The position numbers and the translations under genes were made by a program. The notes under the pieces were generated by a model. It was not told the origin of the DNA and searched no databases. It saw only the letters and a list, made by a program, of their open reading frames with translations. Below are positions 1 through 5,178 of a stretch of DNA of 5,178 nucleotides, one piece after another (within the stretch, counting starts at the first letter, position 1; every line of letters starts with the position of its first letter). Origin of the DNA: Paracoccaceae bacterium (GTDB lineage Bacteria > Pseudomonadota > Alphaproteobacteria > Rhodobacterales > Rhodobacteraceae); assembly GCA_019090405.1 (NCBI GenBank), contig JAHRVZ010000226.1, forward strand, positions 1 to 5,178, read 5' to 3'.

Positions 1-880
1 CGCGGTTGCCCCAATTCTGATTGGCGCGGATGAAAAACACCTGAACACAGGCCTGCCCGCTGTCCATATGCAGCGCGATCACATCGGCCTCAGGCACCGT
101 GCGCGGATTGATACCTTGGGTGGTCTGCACCTGCGTCAGCGCGCGAATACGGTCGCGCAGGCCCGCGGCGCGCTCAAATTCCATTGCCTCGGATGCTTTG
201 GCCATTTGGGCGGCCAGTTCCTCCTGCACTTTGGTTGAGCGCCCCGACAGAAACCGCTCGGCATCGCGCACCGATTCGCCATAACTGGTATCATCAATGT
301 AGCCCACACAGGGCGCCGAACAGCGTTTGATCTGATACAGCAGACAGGGCCGCGTGCGGCTTTCAAACATCGAGTCTGCACAGTTGCGCAGCAGGAATGC
401 CTTTTGCAATTGGTTCAGGGTCCGGTTCACCGCCCCGGCATTGGCAAAGGGGCCAAAATAGGTGCCCTTTTCCTTTTTTGCACCCCGGTGTTTTTTGATC
501 TGAGGAAAGGCGTGATCATGCGGCACAAGAATGTTGGGGAAACTTTTGTCATCGCGCAGCAGCACATTGTATTTTGGCTTTAGCTGCTTGATCAGGTTCT
601 GTTCCAGCAACAGCGCTTCGGTTTCGGTGCGTGTGGTTAAAAACATCATCGACGCCGTGGCTTCGATCATTCGGGCAATGCGCCCACTGTGGCCACCGGG
701 GCGGGAATAGTTCGATACCCGCGCCCGTAAATTGCGCGCCTTGCCCACATATAAAACCCGCGCTTGTGCATCAAGCATGCGGTAAACGCCGGGAGAACCA
801 TCAAGCGTTTTCAGATAGGCCTGAATGCAATCATACCCGACAAGCGGCGATTCGTCTGAGTGAGCGGGCGGTGTTTCCAT
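1..880 (-). CDS. uvrC: UvrC, excinuclease ABC subunit C (3' end cut by window)
   Basis: This is the N-terminal 293 codons of UvrC, the nuclease subunit of UvrABC nucleotide excision repair, which incises both sides of a bulky DNA lesion in the cytoplasm. Family members are usually about 600-630 residues, so roughly half is visible. The GIY-YIG domain spans about residues 29-108, with GVY at 31-33, YVG at 44-46, Lys47, the probable metal-binding Glu88 (in TETEALLLE) and conserved Asn105. Four cysteines, C167, C179, C187 and C191, have the x11, x7, x3 spacing known for the UvrC Fe-S cluster. The UVR (UvrB-binding) helical pair lies at about 208-250 (FERAAGLRDRI). The UvrB-like RNase H and HhH domains are outside the window. 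ATG at 880 is the first ATG in frame. In-frame TTG/GTG codons lie slightly upstream but have no Shine-Dalgarno, and the ATG itself has only a weak, distant AGGGA. No frameshift is seen. Confidence 0.97.
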   Translation of the reverse strand, partial: METPPAHSDESPLVGYDCIQAYLKTLDGSPGVYRMLDAQARVLYVGKARNLRARVSNYSRPGGHSGRIARMIEATASMMFLTTRTETEALLLEQNLIKQLKPKYNVLLRDDKSFPNILVPHDHAFPQIKKHRGAKKEKGTYFGPFANAGAVNRTLNQLQKAFLLRNCADSMFESRTRPCLLYQIKRCSAPCVGYIDDTSYGESVRDAERFLSGRSTKVQEELAAQMAKASEAMEFERAAGLRDRIRALTQVQTTQGINPRTVPEADVIALHMDSGQACVQVFFIRANQNWGNR

Positions 881-957
881 GAGTGCTACGTATGATTCCC
901 TGACGCTGCCTGCAATCTTTGACCTCACCAATCAAGCATAAACAAATCCACGGTTTC

Positions 958-966
958 TGTGGATAA
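958..966 (-). promoter_or_regulatory. Perfect DnaA box (TTATCCACA)
   Basis: The minus strand reads TTATCCACA, identical to the consensus high-affinity DnaA box. It sits about 80 bases upstream of the uvrC ATG and directly after the proposed uvrC -10 element. A second copy in the same orientation, TTATCTCCA at 970-978, matches 7 of 9 positions and is offset by 12 bp. A third 7-of-9 match, TTATCGCCA, is on the plus strand at 1084-1092. The match is seen in the sequence. That DnaA binds here, and that it regulates uvrC or marks a replication-related site, is inference. Confidence 0.5.
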
Positions 967-995
967 GTATGGAGATAACTTTCAGTGATCGGCAA
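966..995 (-). promoter_or_regulatory. Possible sigma70-type promoter for uvrC
   Basis: On the minus strand, TTGCCG (990-995) resembles a -35 element, and CATACT (966-971) resembles a -10, separated by 18 bases. Each matches the hexamer consensus at 4 of 6 positions. Transcription would begin near 958-960, giving a leader of about 80 bases and placing the perfect DnaA box at the start point. Both hexamers are imperfect and the region is AT-rich, so chance matches are easy. The main support is that uvrC needs a promoter in this gap if it is not read through from the SDR operon. Confidence 0.3.
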
Positions 996-1006
996 TTTTC
1001 TTTTAG

Positions 1007-1037
1007 TTTTTCGGCATTTCGCGCGTTTGCCCAAAAA
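1007..1037. repeat. Interrupted inverted repeat with GCGC centre
   Basis: The arms are TTTTT-C-GGCA (1007-1016) and TGCC-C-AAAAA (1028-1037). They pair as five A-T and four GC-rich pairs around one C-C mismatch, and a self-complementary CGCGCG lies in the loop at 1020-1025. The T run is on the 5' side and the A run on the 3' side on both strands, which is the reverse of a rho-independent terminator, so I do not call it one. It could be a protein-binding dyad or chance in AT-rich DNA. Confidence 0.3.
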
Positions 1038-1114
1038 ATAGGCGGAAATTTAACCCTTTGATAATGCTTGTTAATTTCTTTTGTTATCGCCAACACTATG
1101 AAATTAAAGACAAT

Positions 1115-1133
1115 TTTGTAACGAATTTGTAAC
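1115..1133. repeat. Direct repeat TTTGTAAC x2, 11-bp phase
   Basis: TTTGTAAC occurs at 1115-1122 and again at 1126-1133, offset by 11 bp, close to one helical turn. The pair is bracketed by CAAT (1111-1114) and its complement ATTG (1134-1137). Direct repeats on one face of the helix are typical of transcription-factor sites, but no factor is recognised and the element lies about 230 bases upstream of the uvrC ATG. Confidence 0.35.
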
Positions 1134-1171
1134 ATTGATTAACGCGGTGCAAAACTTTGGCCCAGCGCGGG

Positions 1172-1975
1172 TTATTCGACGCCGATCACATCCGGGGTCT
1201 GCCAGCCAAGATGCTGGCCTCCATCGACACAAAGCAGTTGTCCAGTGACCGCCGGAGCATCAAGAAAATACCCCAAGGCTGCTGTGATATCAGGGATGTT
1301 GGCGCCACGGCCGCTTATTGTGGCGGCTCTTTGGGCCGCGAAATGCGCCTTGCTTTGGCGCGCGCCCGGCAATGTCGGGCCCGGCCCGATCGCATTGACG
1401 CGGATCATTGGTGCCAACGCCTGAGCCGTGGTTTGTGTTAGCGTCCAAAGCCCCAGTTTGGACAGCGTATATGTCATAAATTCAGGTGTCAGTTTGCGCA
1501 CGCGCTGGTCGATCATGTTGATGATCAACCCAGTGGCCAAAGGTTCGTTATCGGCATCTGTCTGTGTCGGTAGATTTTGGTCCGCCATCGCCTGTGTAAG
1601 CACAAAAGGCGCGCGAAGGTTACTGTTTATGTGTCGGTCCCAACTGTCGCGGGTGGCGGTGTGTATTGTGTCGTGCTCAAAAACCGAAGCGTTGTTGATC
1701 AGGCATGTAACCGGGCCGCCCAACGCCTTTATTGCTGCGGGAAACAGCGCCTGTGTTGCGGCCTCATCCAGCAAATCTGCTTGCAGGGCAGTGGCATCGC
1801 GACCAAGGGCACGAATCTCGGCCACCAGCGTTTCGGCCTCGGAACCGGACGTTGCATAATGAACCGCAACGTCAAAGCCACGTTGCGCCAGATACAGCGC
1901 CATTGCCCGGCCCAATCGTTTGCCCGCACCGGTAACAAGTGCATTTGGCGCAAGGAGAGAGCCAACATTGACCAT
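1172..1975 (-). CDS. Pteridine-reductase-like SDR family NAD(P)H oxidoreductase
   Basis: A 267-residue classical short-chain dehydrogenase/reductase with a complete Rossmann fold. The nucleotide loop is TGAGKRLG (15-22), followed by HYATS (39-43), D67 and NNAS (94-97). The catalytic strand reads INMIDQR, with Asp156 where most SDRs have Ser, then Tyr169 and Lys173 (YTLSK). The Asp-to-Tyr spacing of 13 and the KRLG, HY and NNAS motifs match PTR1 pteridine reductases and E. coli FolM, so reduction of a dihydro- or tetrahydropterin with NADPH is the best guess. The physiological substrate is unknown. VNAIGPGPTLPG (193-204) and VDGGQHLGWQ (250-259) complete the family pattern. ATG at 1975 shares its A with the antiporter stop (TGATG). 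No Shine-Dalgarno precedes it, so translation probably depends on reinitiation. A longer frame to 2104 merely runs into the antiporter gene. Confidence 0.92.
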   Translation of the reverse strand: MVNVGSLLAPNALVTGAGKRLGRAMALYLAQRGFDVAVHYATSGSEAETLVAEIRALGRDATALQADLLDEAATQALFPAAIKALGGPVTCLINNASVFEHDTIHTATRDSWDRHINSNLRAPFVLTQAMADQNLPTQTDADNEPLATGLIINMIDQRVRKLTPEFMTYTLSKLGLWTLTQTTAQALAPMIRVNAIGPGPTLPGARQSKAHFAAQRAATISGRGANIPDITAALGYFLDAPAVTGQLLCVDGGQHLGWQTPDVIGVE

Positions 1976-2928
1976 CAGTGAAACAGTATAACAGAGACAT
2001 AGATGACATAGAGGCTGCTTAAAACCAGCCCCCATAGCCTGTTGATATCCCGTTTGAAAAACACAAACGGGATCAACAGCAATGACGCTCCCAGCATGAC
2101 CCACAGATCAAGGTGCAGGAATTCGGGATCGACCGGAATTGGACCAAACCAGGTTGCGATGCCAATAACTGCCAACAGATTGAACATATTTGAACCGATG
2201 ACATTGCCCATTGCCACATCAGCCTGACGGCGGATCACTGCCATCACTGTGGTTGCAAGCTCGGGCAGCGAAGTGCCAACTGCCACTAGCGTCAGGCCGA
2301 TCACGGTATCGCTGACCCCATAGGTGCGCGCGATGACCGACGCATTTTCAACCAGAATATTCGCCCCCATCGGAAGGCCAACCAGACCAAGCACCAGATA
2401 AATACCAATGCGCCAGAACGGCATGTTGGGATCAGCATCTTCGATATCTTCAAGATCATCTGGTTCGCCAGCCCATCGGTGCTGAAGCGCCTCACGAATG
2501 GCGAGCAACAAAACAACGCCCAGCGCAAACAGAAGTATAAGCCCGTCACCACGCGAATAGTCCCCGCTAAAGGCCAGGCCGATGAACAACACAGTTGCCC
2601 CAAGCATATAAAGATAGTTCTTGCGAGTATCACATTCGCTGGTGTGCAGCGTTGAAATAAGGGCCGGAATCCCAAGAACCAGCAGGATATTGGCAGTATT
2701 TGACCCCACTACATTACCAAGAGCAAGACCCGGCGCATGGTCCTGAATGGCGCTGATCGCAATCAAAAGCTCTGGCGCAGATGTGCCAAAAGCCACGATC
2801 GTCAGGCTAACGATAAACGCAGGTACGCCCAACCGAAGACTAAGGTTCACCGCACCGCGCACCAATGCGTCCCCAGCCAGCAGTAGAATCAGAAAGCCAA
2901 GACCGGACAAAGCCCAAGGCAATATCAT
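1975..2928 (-). CDS. CaCA-family calcium/sodium antiporter (YrbG-like)
   Basis: A 317-residue inner-membrane cation exchanger with the duplicated fold of the Ca2+/cation antiporter superfamily, probably exporting Ca2+ against Na+ or H+. The first alpha repeat carries FGTSAPE (47-53) and GNVVGSNTAN (71-80); the second carries VGTSLPE (217-223) and GNVIGSNMFN (241-250). Glu53 and Glu223 are the expected ion-binding acids, so the exchanger looks functional. About ten membrane segments are visible, near 2-23, 36-60, 67-94, 104-122, 127-147, 171-191, 208-232, 241-262, 272-291 and 298-316. An acidic cytoplasmic-type loop (EPDDLEDIEDADP, 155-167) separates the halves. ATG at 2928 has a good Shine-Dalgarno (AAGGAAAG, about 8 bases away) and overlaps the upstream small gene by ATGA. 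The stop overlaps the SDR start. Ion specificity cannot be read from sequence. Confidence 0.95.
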   Translation of the reverse strand: MILPWALSGLGFLILLLAGDALVRGAVNLSLRLGVPAFIVSLTIVAFGTSAPELLIAISAIQDHAPGLALGNVVGSNTANILLVLGIPALISTLHTSECDTRKNYLYMLGATVLFIGLAFSGDYSRGDGLILLFALGVVLLLAIREALQHRWAGEPDDLEDIEDADPNMPFWRIGIYLVLGLVGLPMGANILVENASVIARTYGVSDTVIGLTLVAVGTSLPELATTVMAVIRRQADVAMGNVIGSNMFNLLAVIGIATWFGPIPVDPEFLHLDLWVMLGASLLLIPFVFFKRDINRLWGLVLSSLYVIYVSVILFH

Positions 2929-3095
2929 CGTGTCTTTCCTTTACCGCAGGCACATGGGCCTTTGCCAATGCGGTAGCGTCCACAAGATTTGCATTTGGCC
3001 GAGGCCAGAGTTTTTTGGCCTGGAAAGCGCAGTTTGCCAAATAAGGCCAGCACCACCATGACAACAAGGAAAAGCGTGATCAGTTTGAAGATCAA
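2925..3095 (-). CDS. Small membrane protein with zinc-ribbon-like tail, TTG start
   Basis: A 56-residue protein of unknown function. It begins MIFKLITLFLVV, with one hydrophobic membrane segment at about residues 2-20. A short basic linker (GKLRFPGQK) leads to a small cysteine-rich tail: C35-x2-C38, then nine residues, then C48-x-C50 (KCKSCGRYRIGKGPCACGKG). The cysteines look able to hold one zinc ion, and the positive linker suggests the tail is cytoplasmic. The start is TTG at 3095, placed 9 bases after a strong GGAGG. The frame is closed upstream by the peptidase stop 15 bases away, and the only in-frame ATG (codon 13) would cut the membrane segment in half. The TGA overlaps the antiporter ATG (ATGA), so the two are probably co-translated. 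It might be an accessory or assembly factor for a neighbour; that is inference. I think similar small proteins occur in related genomes, unchecked. Confidence 0.85.
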   Translation of the reverse strand: MIFKLITLFLVVMVVLALFGKLRFPGQKTLASAKCKSCGRYRIGKGPCACGKGKTR

Positions 3096-3102
3096 ATCAC
3101 AG

Positions 3103-3109
3103 CCCCTCC
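3103..3109 (-). promoter_or_regulatory. Strong ribosome binding site deciding the TTG start
   Basis: The minus strand reads GGAGGGG right after the peptidase stop codon. GGAGG lies 9 bases before the TTG at 3095. A GTG between them runs into a stop after one codon, and the ATG that overlaps the peptidase stop region ends after four codons, so TTG is the only start this site can serve for a meaningful frame. Confidence 0.75.
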
Positions 3110-3110
3110 A

Positions 3111-3908
3111 TCAAAGGCCAAACCGCGCATAGGCTGCGCGCTCTTCAATCCCGGCTACCGCGTCTTGCACAACTGAGGCACCAAAGCGCGACAAAAGCGA
3201 ACGGCGTGCGCCATAGCGGCGGAATTGCACTTTGTCACCAAATCGTGCCTGCATCGCTGGTTTCAAATGGCCAATGCCCTCTATCAGCCCCAGTTCAGCA
3301 GCACGACGGGCCAGCCAGATTTCGCCATTGAACAGGTTTTCATCTGTCGTCAGCTTGTCGCCACGCCGGTCTTTTACATGGGTTATGAAATTGGCGTGAA
3401 TGTCTTCCAGAAGCTGTTTAAGCCGGGCCACATCATCGGGATTTTCCGGCTTGAACGGATCAAGCATGGATTTCGATTCACCCGCCGTATAAACGCGCCG
3501 GGCGACCCCCTGGCGATCCATAAGAACGTCCAGCCCGAAACTCGCGGATATTACCCCGATCGAACCAATGACCGAGCTGTCATCGGCCCAAATCTCATCT
3601 GCAGCCGCAGCCAGCCAGTATCCACCCGACGCGGCCACGTCCTCGACAAAGCCAATGACAGGTATCTCAAGCTCGACCGCCAACCTGCGAATATGGGCGC
3701 CAATCAGAGAGGATTGCACAGGCGAGCCACCCGGCGAATTGATCTCAAGAGCGACGGCAACGGGTTTGCCTTTGCGAAACGCTTTTTCAAAAATGGGGGC
3801 CAGTGTATCGGCGTTCATGGATCCGCGCCCCGACATGCCAATGGCACCGGACAGGCGCACAATGGCCACCATGGGTTTGGGTTTTCTAAATGGAATACGC
3901 AATCTCAT
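3111..3908 (-). CDS. S49 family peptidase (SppA/SohB-like, single domain)
   Basis: A 265-residue serine peptidase of the signal-peptide-peptidase A family, which degrades cleaved signal peptides or membrane-associated peptides. The crotonase-like fold is complete: AIVRLSGAI (15-23), the oxyanion-loop motif NSPGG (57-61), the nucleophile Ser94 in AASGGYW, the GSIGV motif (115-119) and the general base Lys146 in GESKS. The Ser-Lys spacing of 52 equals that of Bacillus subtilis SppA (Ser147/Lys199), so it should be active. SppA and SohB proteins usually carry an N-terminal membrane anchor. Here the protein starts MRLRIPFRKPKP and goes straight into the catalytic domain, with no hydrophobic segment or signal peptide. 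No other start is available in frame back to the stop codon, so the lack is real in this sequence. No Shine-Dalgarno is obvious before the ATG. It is the first gene of a tight four-gene run. Confidence 0.93.
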   Translation of the reverse strand: MRLRIPFRKPKPMVAIVRLSGAIGMSGRGSMNADTLAPIFEKAFRKGKPVAVALEINSPGGSPVQSSLIGAHIRRLAVELEIPVIGFVEDVAASGGYWLAAAADEIWADDSSVIGSIGVISASFGLDVLMDRQGVARRVYTAGESKSMLDPFKPENPDDVARLKQLLEDIHANFITHVKDRRGDKLTTDENLFNGEIWLARRAAELGLIEGIGHLKPAMQARFGDKVQFRRYGARRSLLSRFGASVVQDAVAGIEERAAYARFGL

Positions 3909-3962
3909 TATGACGATGTAGATTGCCGGGCAGCGACAAACAAGGCACGCTGCGAAACAGAT

Positions 3963-4009
3963 CGTGTCAGATCAGCATAAATGCCGCCACGTCCGGCAAA
4001 TATGACACG
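3963..4009. terminator. Nested inverted repeat, possible weak terminator after the ABC operon
   Basis: In the 117-base gap between the permease stop and the peptidase start there is a perfect 5-bp GC-rich stem, TGCCG (3982-3986) and CGGCA (3994-3998), around a 7-base loop. On the minus strand it is followed by ATTTAT, a poor U tract. It is enclosed by 7-bp arms, CGTGTCA (3963-3969) and TGACACG (4003-4009). It lies about 30 bases after the permease stop, where a terminator would be expected. The stem is short and the U run weak, so attenuation or a protein site is equally possible. Confidence 0.35.
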
Positions 4010-4025
4010 CCTGATACACCGTTAA

Positions 4026-4787
4026 TCAGCTTCGAATGCGCCAACCGGTTTTGAAAATCCACCAGATCACCGCCATACACAGTACCGTGAAGCCACCAAT
4101 AGCCATTAGACTGAACCCAATCGGCACATCTGCGATGCCAAAAAAGGACCAGCGAAATCCGGACACAAGGTAGACCACCGGATTGAACATAGTGACTTTT
4201 TGCCAGATCGGCGGCAACATTGTGATCGAATAAAACGACCCGCCCAGAAACACCAATGGCGTCACGATCATTAACGGGACCAGTTGCAACTGCTCAAAAC
4301 TGCGCGCCCAGATGCCGAGGATGAAACCTAACAACGCAAAGCTAAGGCATGTCAGCAGCAAAAACAGCACCATCGCCCCCGGATGCGCAATCTGGATGTC
4401 GACAAAAAACGAAGCCGTGAACATGATGACGACGCCAATAAACAGGGCTTTGGTTGCGGCAGCCCCAACATAACCCAGCACAATTTCAAGGAAATTCACC
4501 GGGGCAGATAACAGTTCATAGATGGTCCCGATAAATTTCGGAAAATAGATGCCAAACGACGCATTGGAAATGGCTTGGGTCATCACCGACAACATAACCA
4601 GCCCCGGCACAATAAAGGCCCCATAACTTACGCCTTCGATCTCTTGAATGCGCGTTCCAATGGCGGCACCAAACACCACGAAATATAACGAAGTCGACAA
4701 CACCGGCGACAGGAAGCTTTGCAAGAATGTGCGAAAGAACCTTGCCATTTCAAAATGGTAAATCGCAGCGACCGCTGTCCAGTTCAT
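4026..4787 (-). CDS. ABC-2 type transporter permease (YadH-like)
   Basis: A 253-residue inner-membrane permease of the ABC-2 export family, close in length to E. coli YadH (about 256). It would form the channel for an ATP-driven exporter whose substrate is unknown. Six membrane segments are visible, at about 24-45, 57-79, 103-128, 137-159, 168-187 and 226-246. An amphipathic N-terminus (YHFEMARFFRTF) precedes the first segment. The ABC-2 signature region is intact: LGGSFYSITMLPPIW (181-195), then NPVVYLVSGFRWSFFG (202-217). The conserved EL(L)SAPV stretch (91-97), between segments 2 and 3, is likely the coupling loop to the ATPase. ATG at 4787 has a good Shine-Dalgarno (AGGAGAG) and overlaps the ATPase stop by ATGA, so the two subunits are co-translated. 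Confidence 0.94.
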   Translation of the reverse strand: MNWTAVAAIYHFEMARFFRTFLQSFLSPVLSTSLYFVVFGAAIGTRIQEIEGVSYGAFIVPGLVMLSVMTQAISNASFGIYFPKFIGTIYELLSAPVNFLEIVLGYVGAAATKALFIGVVIMFTASFFVDIQIAHPGAMVLFLLLTCLSFALLGFILGIWARSFEQLQLVPLMIVTPLVFLGGSFYSITMLPPIWQKVTMFNPVVYLVSGFRWSFFGIADVPIGFSLMAIGGFTVLCMAVIWWIFKTGWRIRS

Positions 4788-5178
4788 GATTTCTCTCCTG
4801 AAACGAGGCCAACAAAGATATCCTCAAGACTGCTTTGGCGGGTTTGAACATCCTGCAGAACCAACCCGGCAGCAGCAATATCGTTAAGCAATTTGGTGAT
4901 CCCGGTACGTTCAGCCCGGGCATCATAGGTATAGACCAGCGTGTCACCCGATGGCATCAACTCTAATCCATGATCTTTCAGCGTATCCGGCACAAAGCTG
5001 ATAACTTCGCTTAACTGTACCTCAATCTTCTTTTGGCCCATTTGCGCCATCAGTTTGGCTTTGTCTTCAACCAGCAACAGCTCGCCGTTGTTGATGATAC
5101 CAACACGATCAGCGATAGCTTCGGCTTCTTCGATATAGTGGGTGGTCAAAATGATGGTGACACCGCTGGATTTAAGGC
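4784..5178 (-). CDS. ABC transporter ATP-binding protein, C-terminal part (YadG-like; 5' end cut by window)
   Basis: The last 130 residues of an ABC ATPase; the reading frame stays open through the right edge, so the start, Walker A, signature and Walker B motifs are outside the window. What remains begins just after the D-loop. It contains the H-loop in GVTIILTTHYIEEAEAIADRVGII, with the switch histidine encoded at 5138-5140, followed by the usual NGELLLVEDK strand. A family-typical C-terminal extension ends SSLEDIFVGLVSGEKS, the SLEDIF motif being common in DrrA/YadG-type export ATPases. It powers the permease encoded next, with which it overlaps by ATGA. A TTG inside the frame at 5149 is not a real start because it lies in the middle of the H-loop strand. 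Family assignment is firm; substrate is unknown. Confidence 0.95.
   Translation of the reverse strand, partial: LKSSGVTIILTTHYIEEAEAIADRVGIINNGELLLVEDKAKLMAQMGQKKIEVQLSEVISFVPDTLKDHGLELMPSGDTLVYTYDARAERTGITKLLNDIAAAGLVLQDVQTRQSSLEDIFVGLVSGEKS

Larger units (their letters stand above)
881..1171. other. AT-rich intergenic region between SDR gene and uvrC
   Basis: This 291-base stretch contains no convincing gene. The predicted short reading frames on the minus strand (831-1034 and 932-1135) have no recognisable domains and one overlaps the uvrC start. The region is visibly richer in A and T than the flanking genes. It holds a possible uvrC promoter, one perfect and two imperfect DnaA-box-like 9-mers, a phased direct repeat and an inverted repeat, each listed or discussed separately. 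I see no clear rho-independent terminator after the SDR stop codon and no GIY-type SOS box (GTTC-N7-GTTC or its complement). A small RNA cannot be excluded by eye. Confidence 0.7.

Noticed and set aside
1050..1064. CtrA-like site TTAA-N7-ATAA
   Set aside because: One mismatch to TTAA-N7-TTAA in AT-rich DNA, with no second site and no CtrA-type target gene nearby; chance is likely.
881..1171. Possible chromosomal replication origin, from the DnaA boxes and AT-rich DNA
   Set aside because: Only one box is perfect, no tandem AT-rich unwinding repeats are seen, and none of the genes that usually flank alphaproteobacterial origins is present. A regulatory site is the simpler reading.
881..1171. 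SOS (LexA) operator upstream of uvrC
   Set aside because: No GTTC or GAAC half-site pair of the alphaproteobacterial type is present in the gap, so SOS control is not supported.
1518..1528. Palindrome TTGATGATCAA resembling an FNR box
   Set aside because: The spacing is one base rather than the required four, and it lies inside the SDR coding region.
1428..1981. Two overlapping plus-strand open frames opposite the SDR gene
   Set aside because: Both are shadows of the SDR coding sequence in a GC-skewed codon context, with no family resemblance.
3909..3945. Promoter just before the S49 gene (TTGTTT, 17 bases, TACATC)
   Set aside because: The -10 matches only 3 of 6 positions and would give a nearly leaderless transcript; tempting because no Shine-Dalgarno is seen, but too weak to list.
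3225..3980. 251-codon open frame on the plus strand opposite the S49 peptidase
   Set aside because: It is antisense to a gene with complete catalytic motifs, its translation shows no recognisable domain or plausible composition, and no ribosome binding context supports it.

Overview
The window looks like chromosome from an alphaproteobacterium of the Rhodobacteraceae (roseobacter-like). The UvrC, SDR and S49 peptidase sequences resemble that family as I remember it, but I searched no database. Every convincing gene lies on the minus strand, so transcription runs from high to low coordinates. Both ends cut a gene: the ABC ATPase has lost its start at the right edge, and uvrC has lost its 3' half at the left edge.

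Layout in transcription order. (1) 5178-4026: the C-terminal end of an ABC-2 ATPase (YadG-like) overlaps its permease (YadH-like) by an ATGA. (2) 4025-3909: a 117-base gap with a nested inverted repeat, possibly a weak terminator. (3) 3908-1172: four genes packed head to tail, namely an S49 signal-peptide-peptidase-like protease, a 56-residue membrane protein with a CxxC/CxC zinc-ribbon-like tail that starts with TTG, a CaCA-family Na+/Ca2+-type antiporter, and a pteridine-reductase-like SDR. The junctions are 15 bases, an ATGA overlap and a TGATG overlap, so this is almost certainly one translationally coupled operon. (4) 1171-881: a visibly AT-richer 291-base intergenic region with a perfect DnaA-box 9-mer, a second DnaA-like 9-mer 12 bp away, an 11-bp-phased direct repeat and an inverted repeat; it probably contains the uvrC promoter. 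(5) 880-1: the N-terminal 293 codons of uvrC, including the GIY-YIG nuclease domain, the four-cysteine cluster and the UVR domain.

Most of the window is ordinary housekeeping and transport sequence. The points worth a second look are the short TTG-started membrane zinc-ribbon gene wedged between the protease and the antiporter, the SDR whose active site matches pteridine reductases rather than generic SDRs, and the DnaA-box cluster next to the proposed uvrC promoter. I found no mobile element, CRISPR array, tRNA or rRNA gene.
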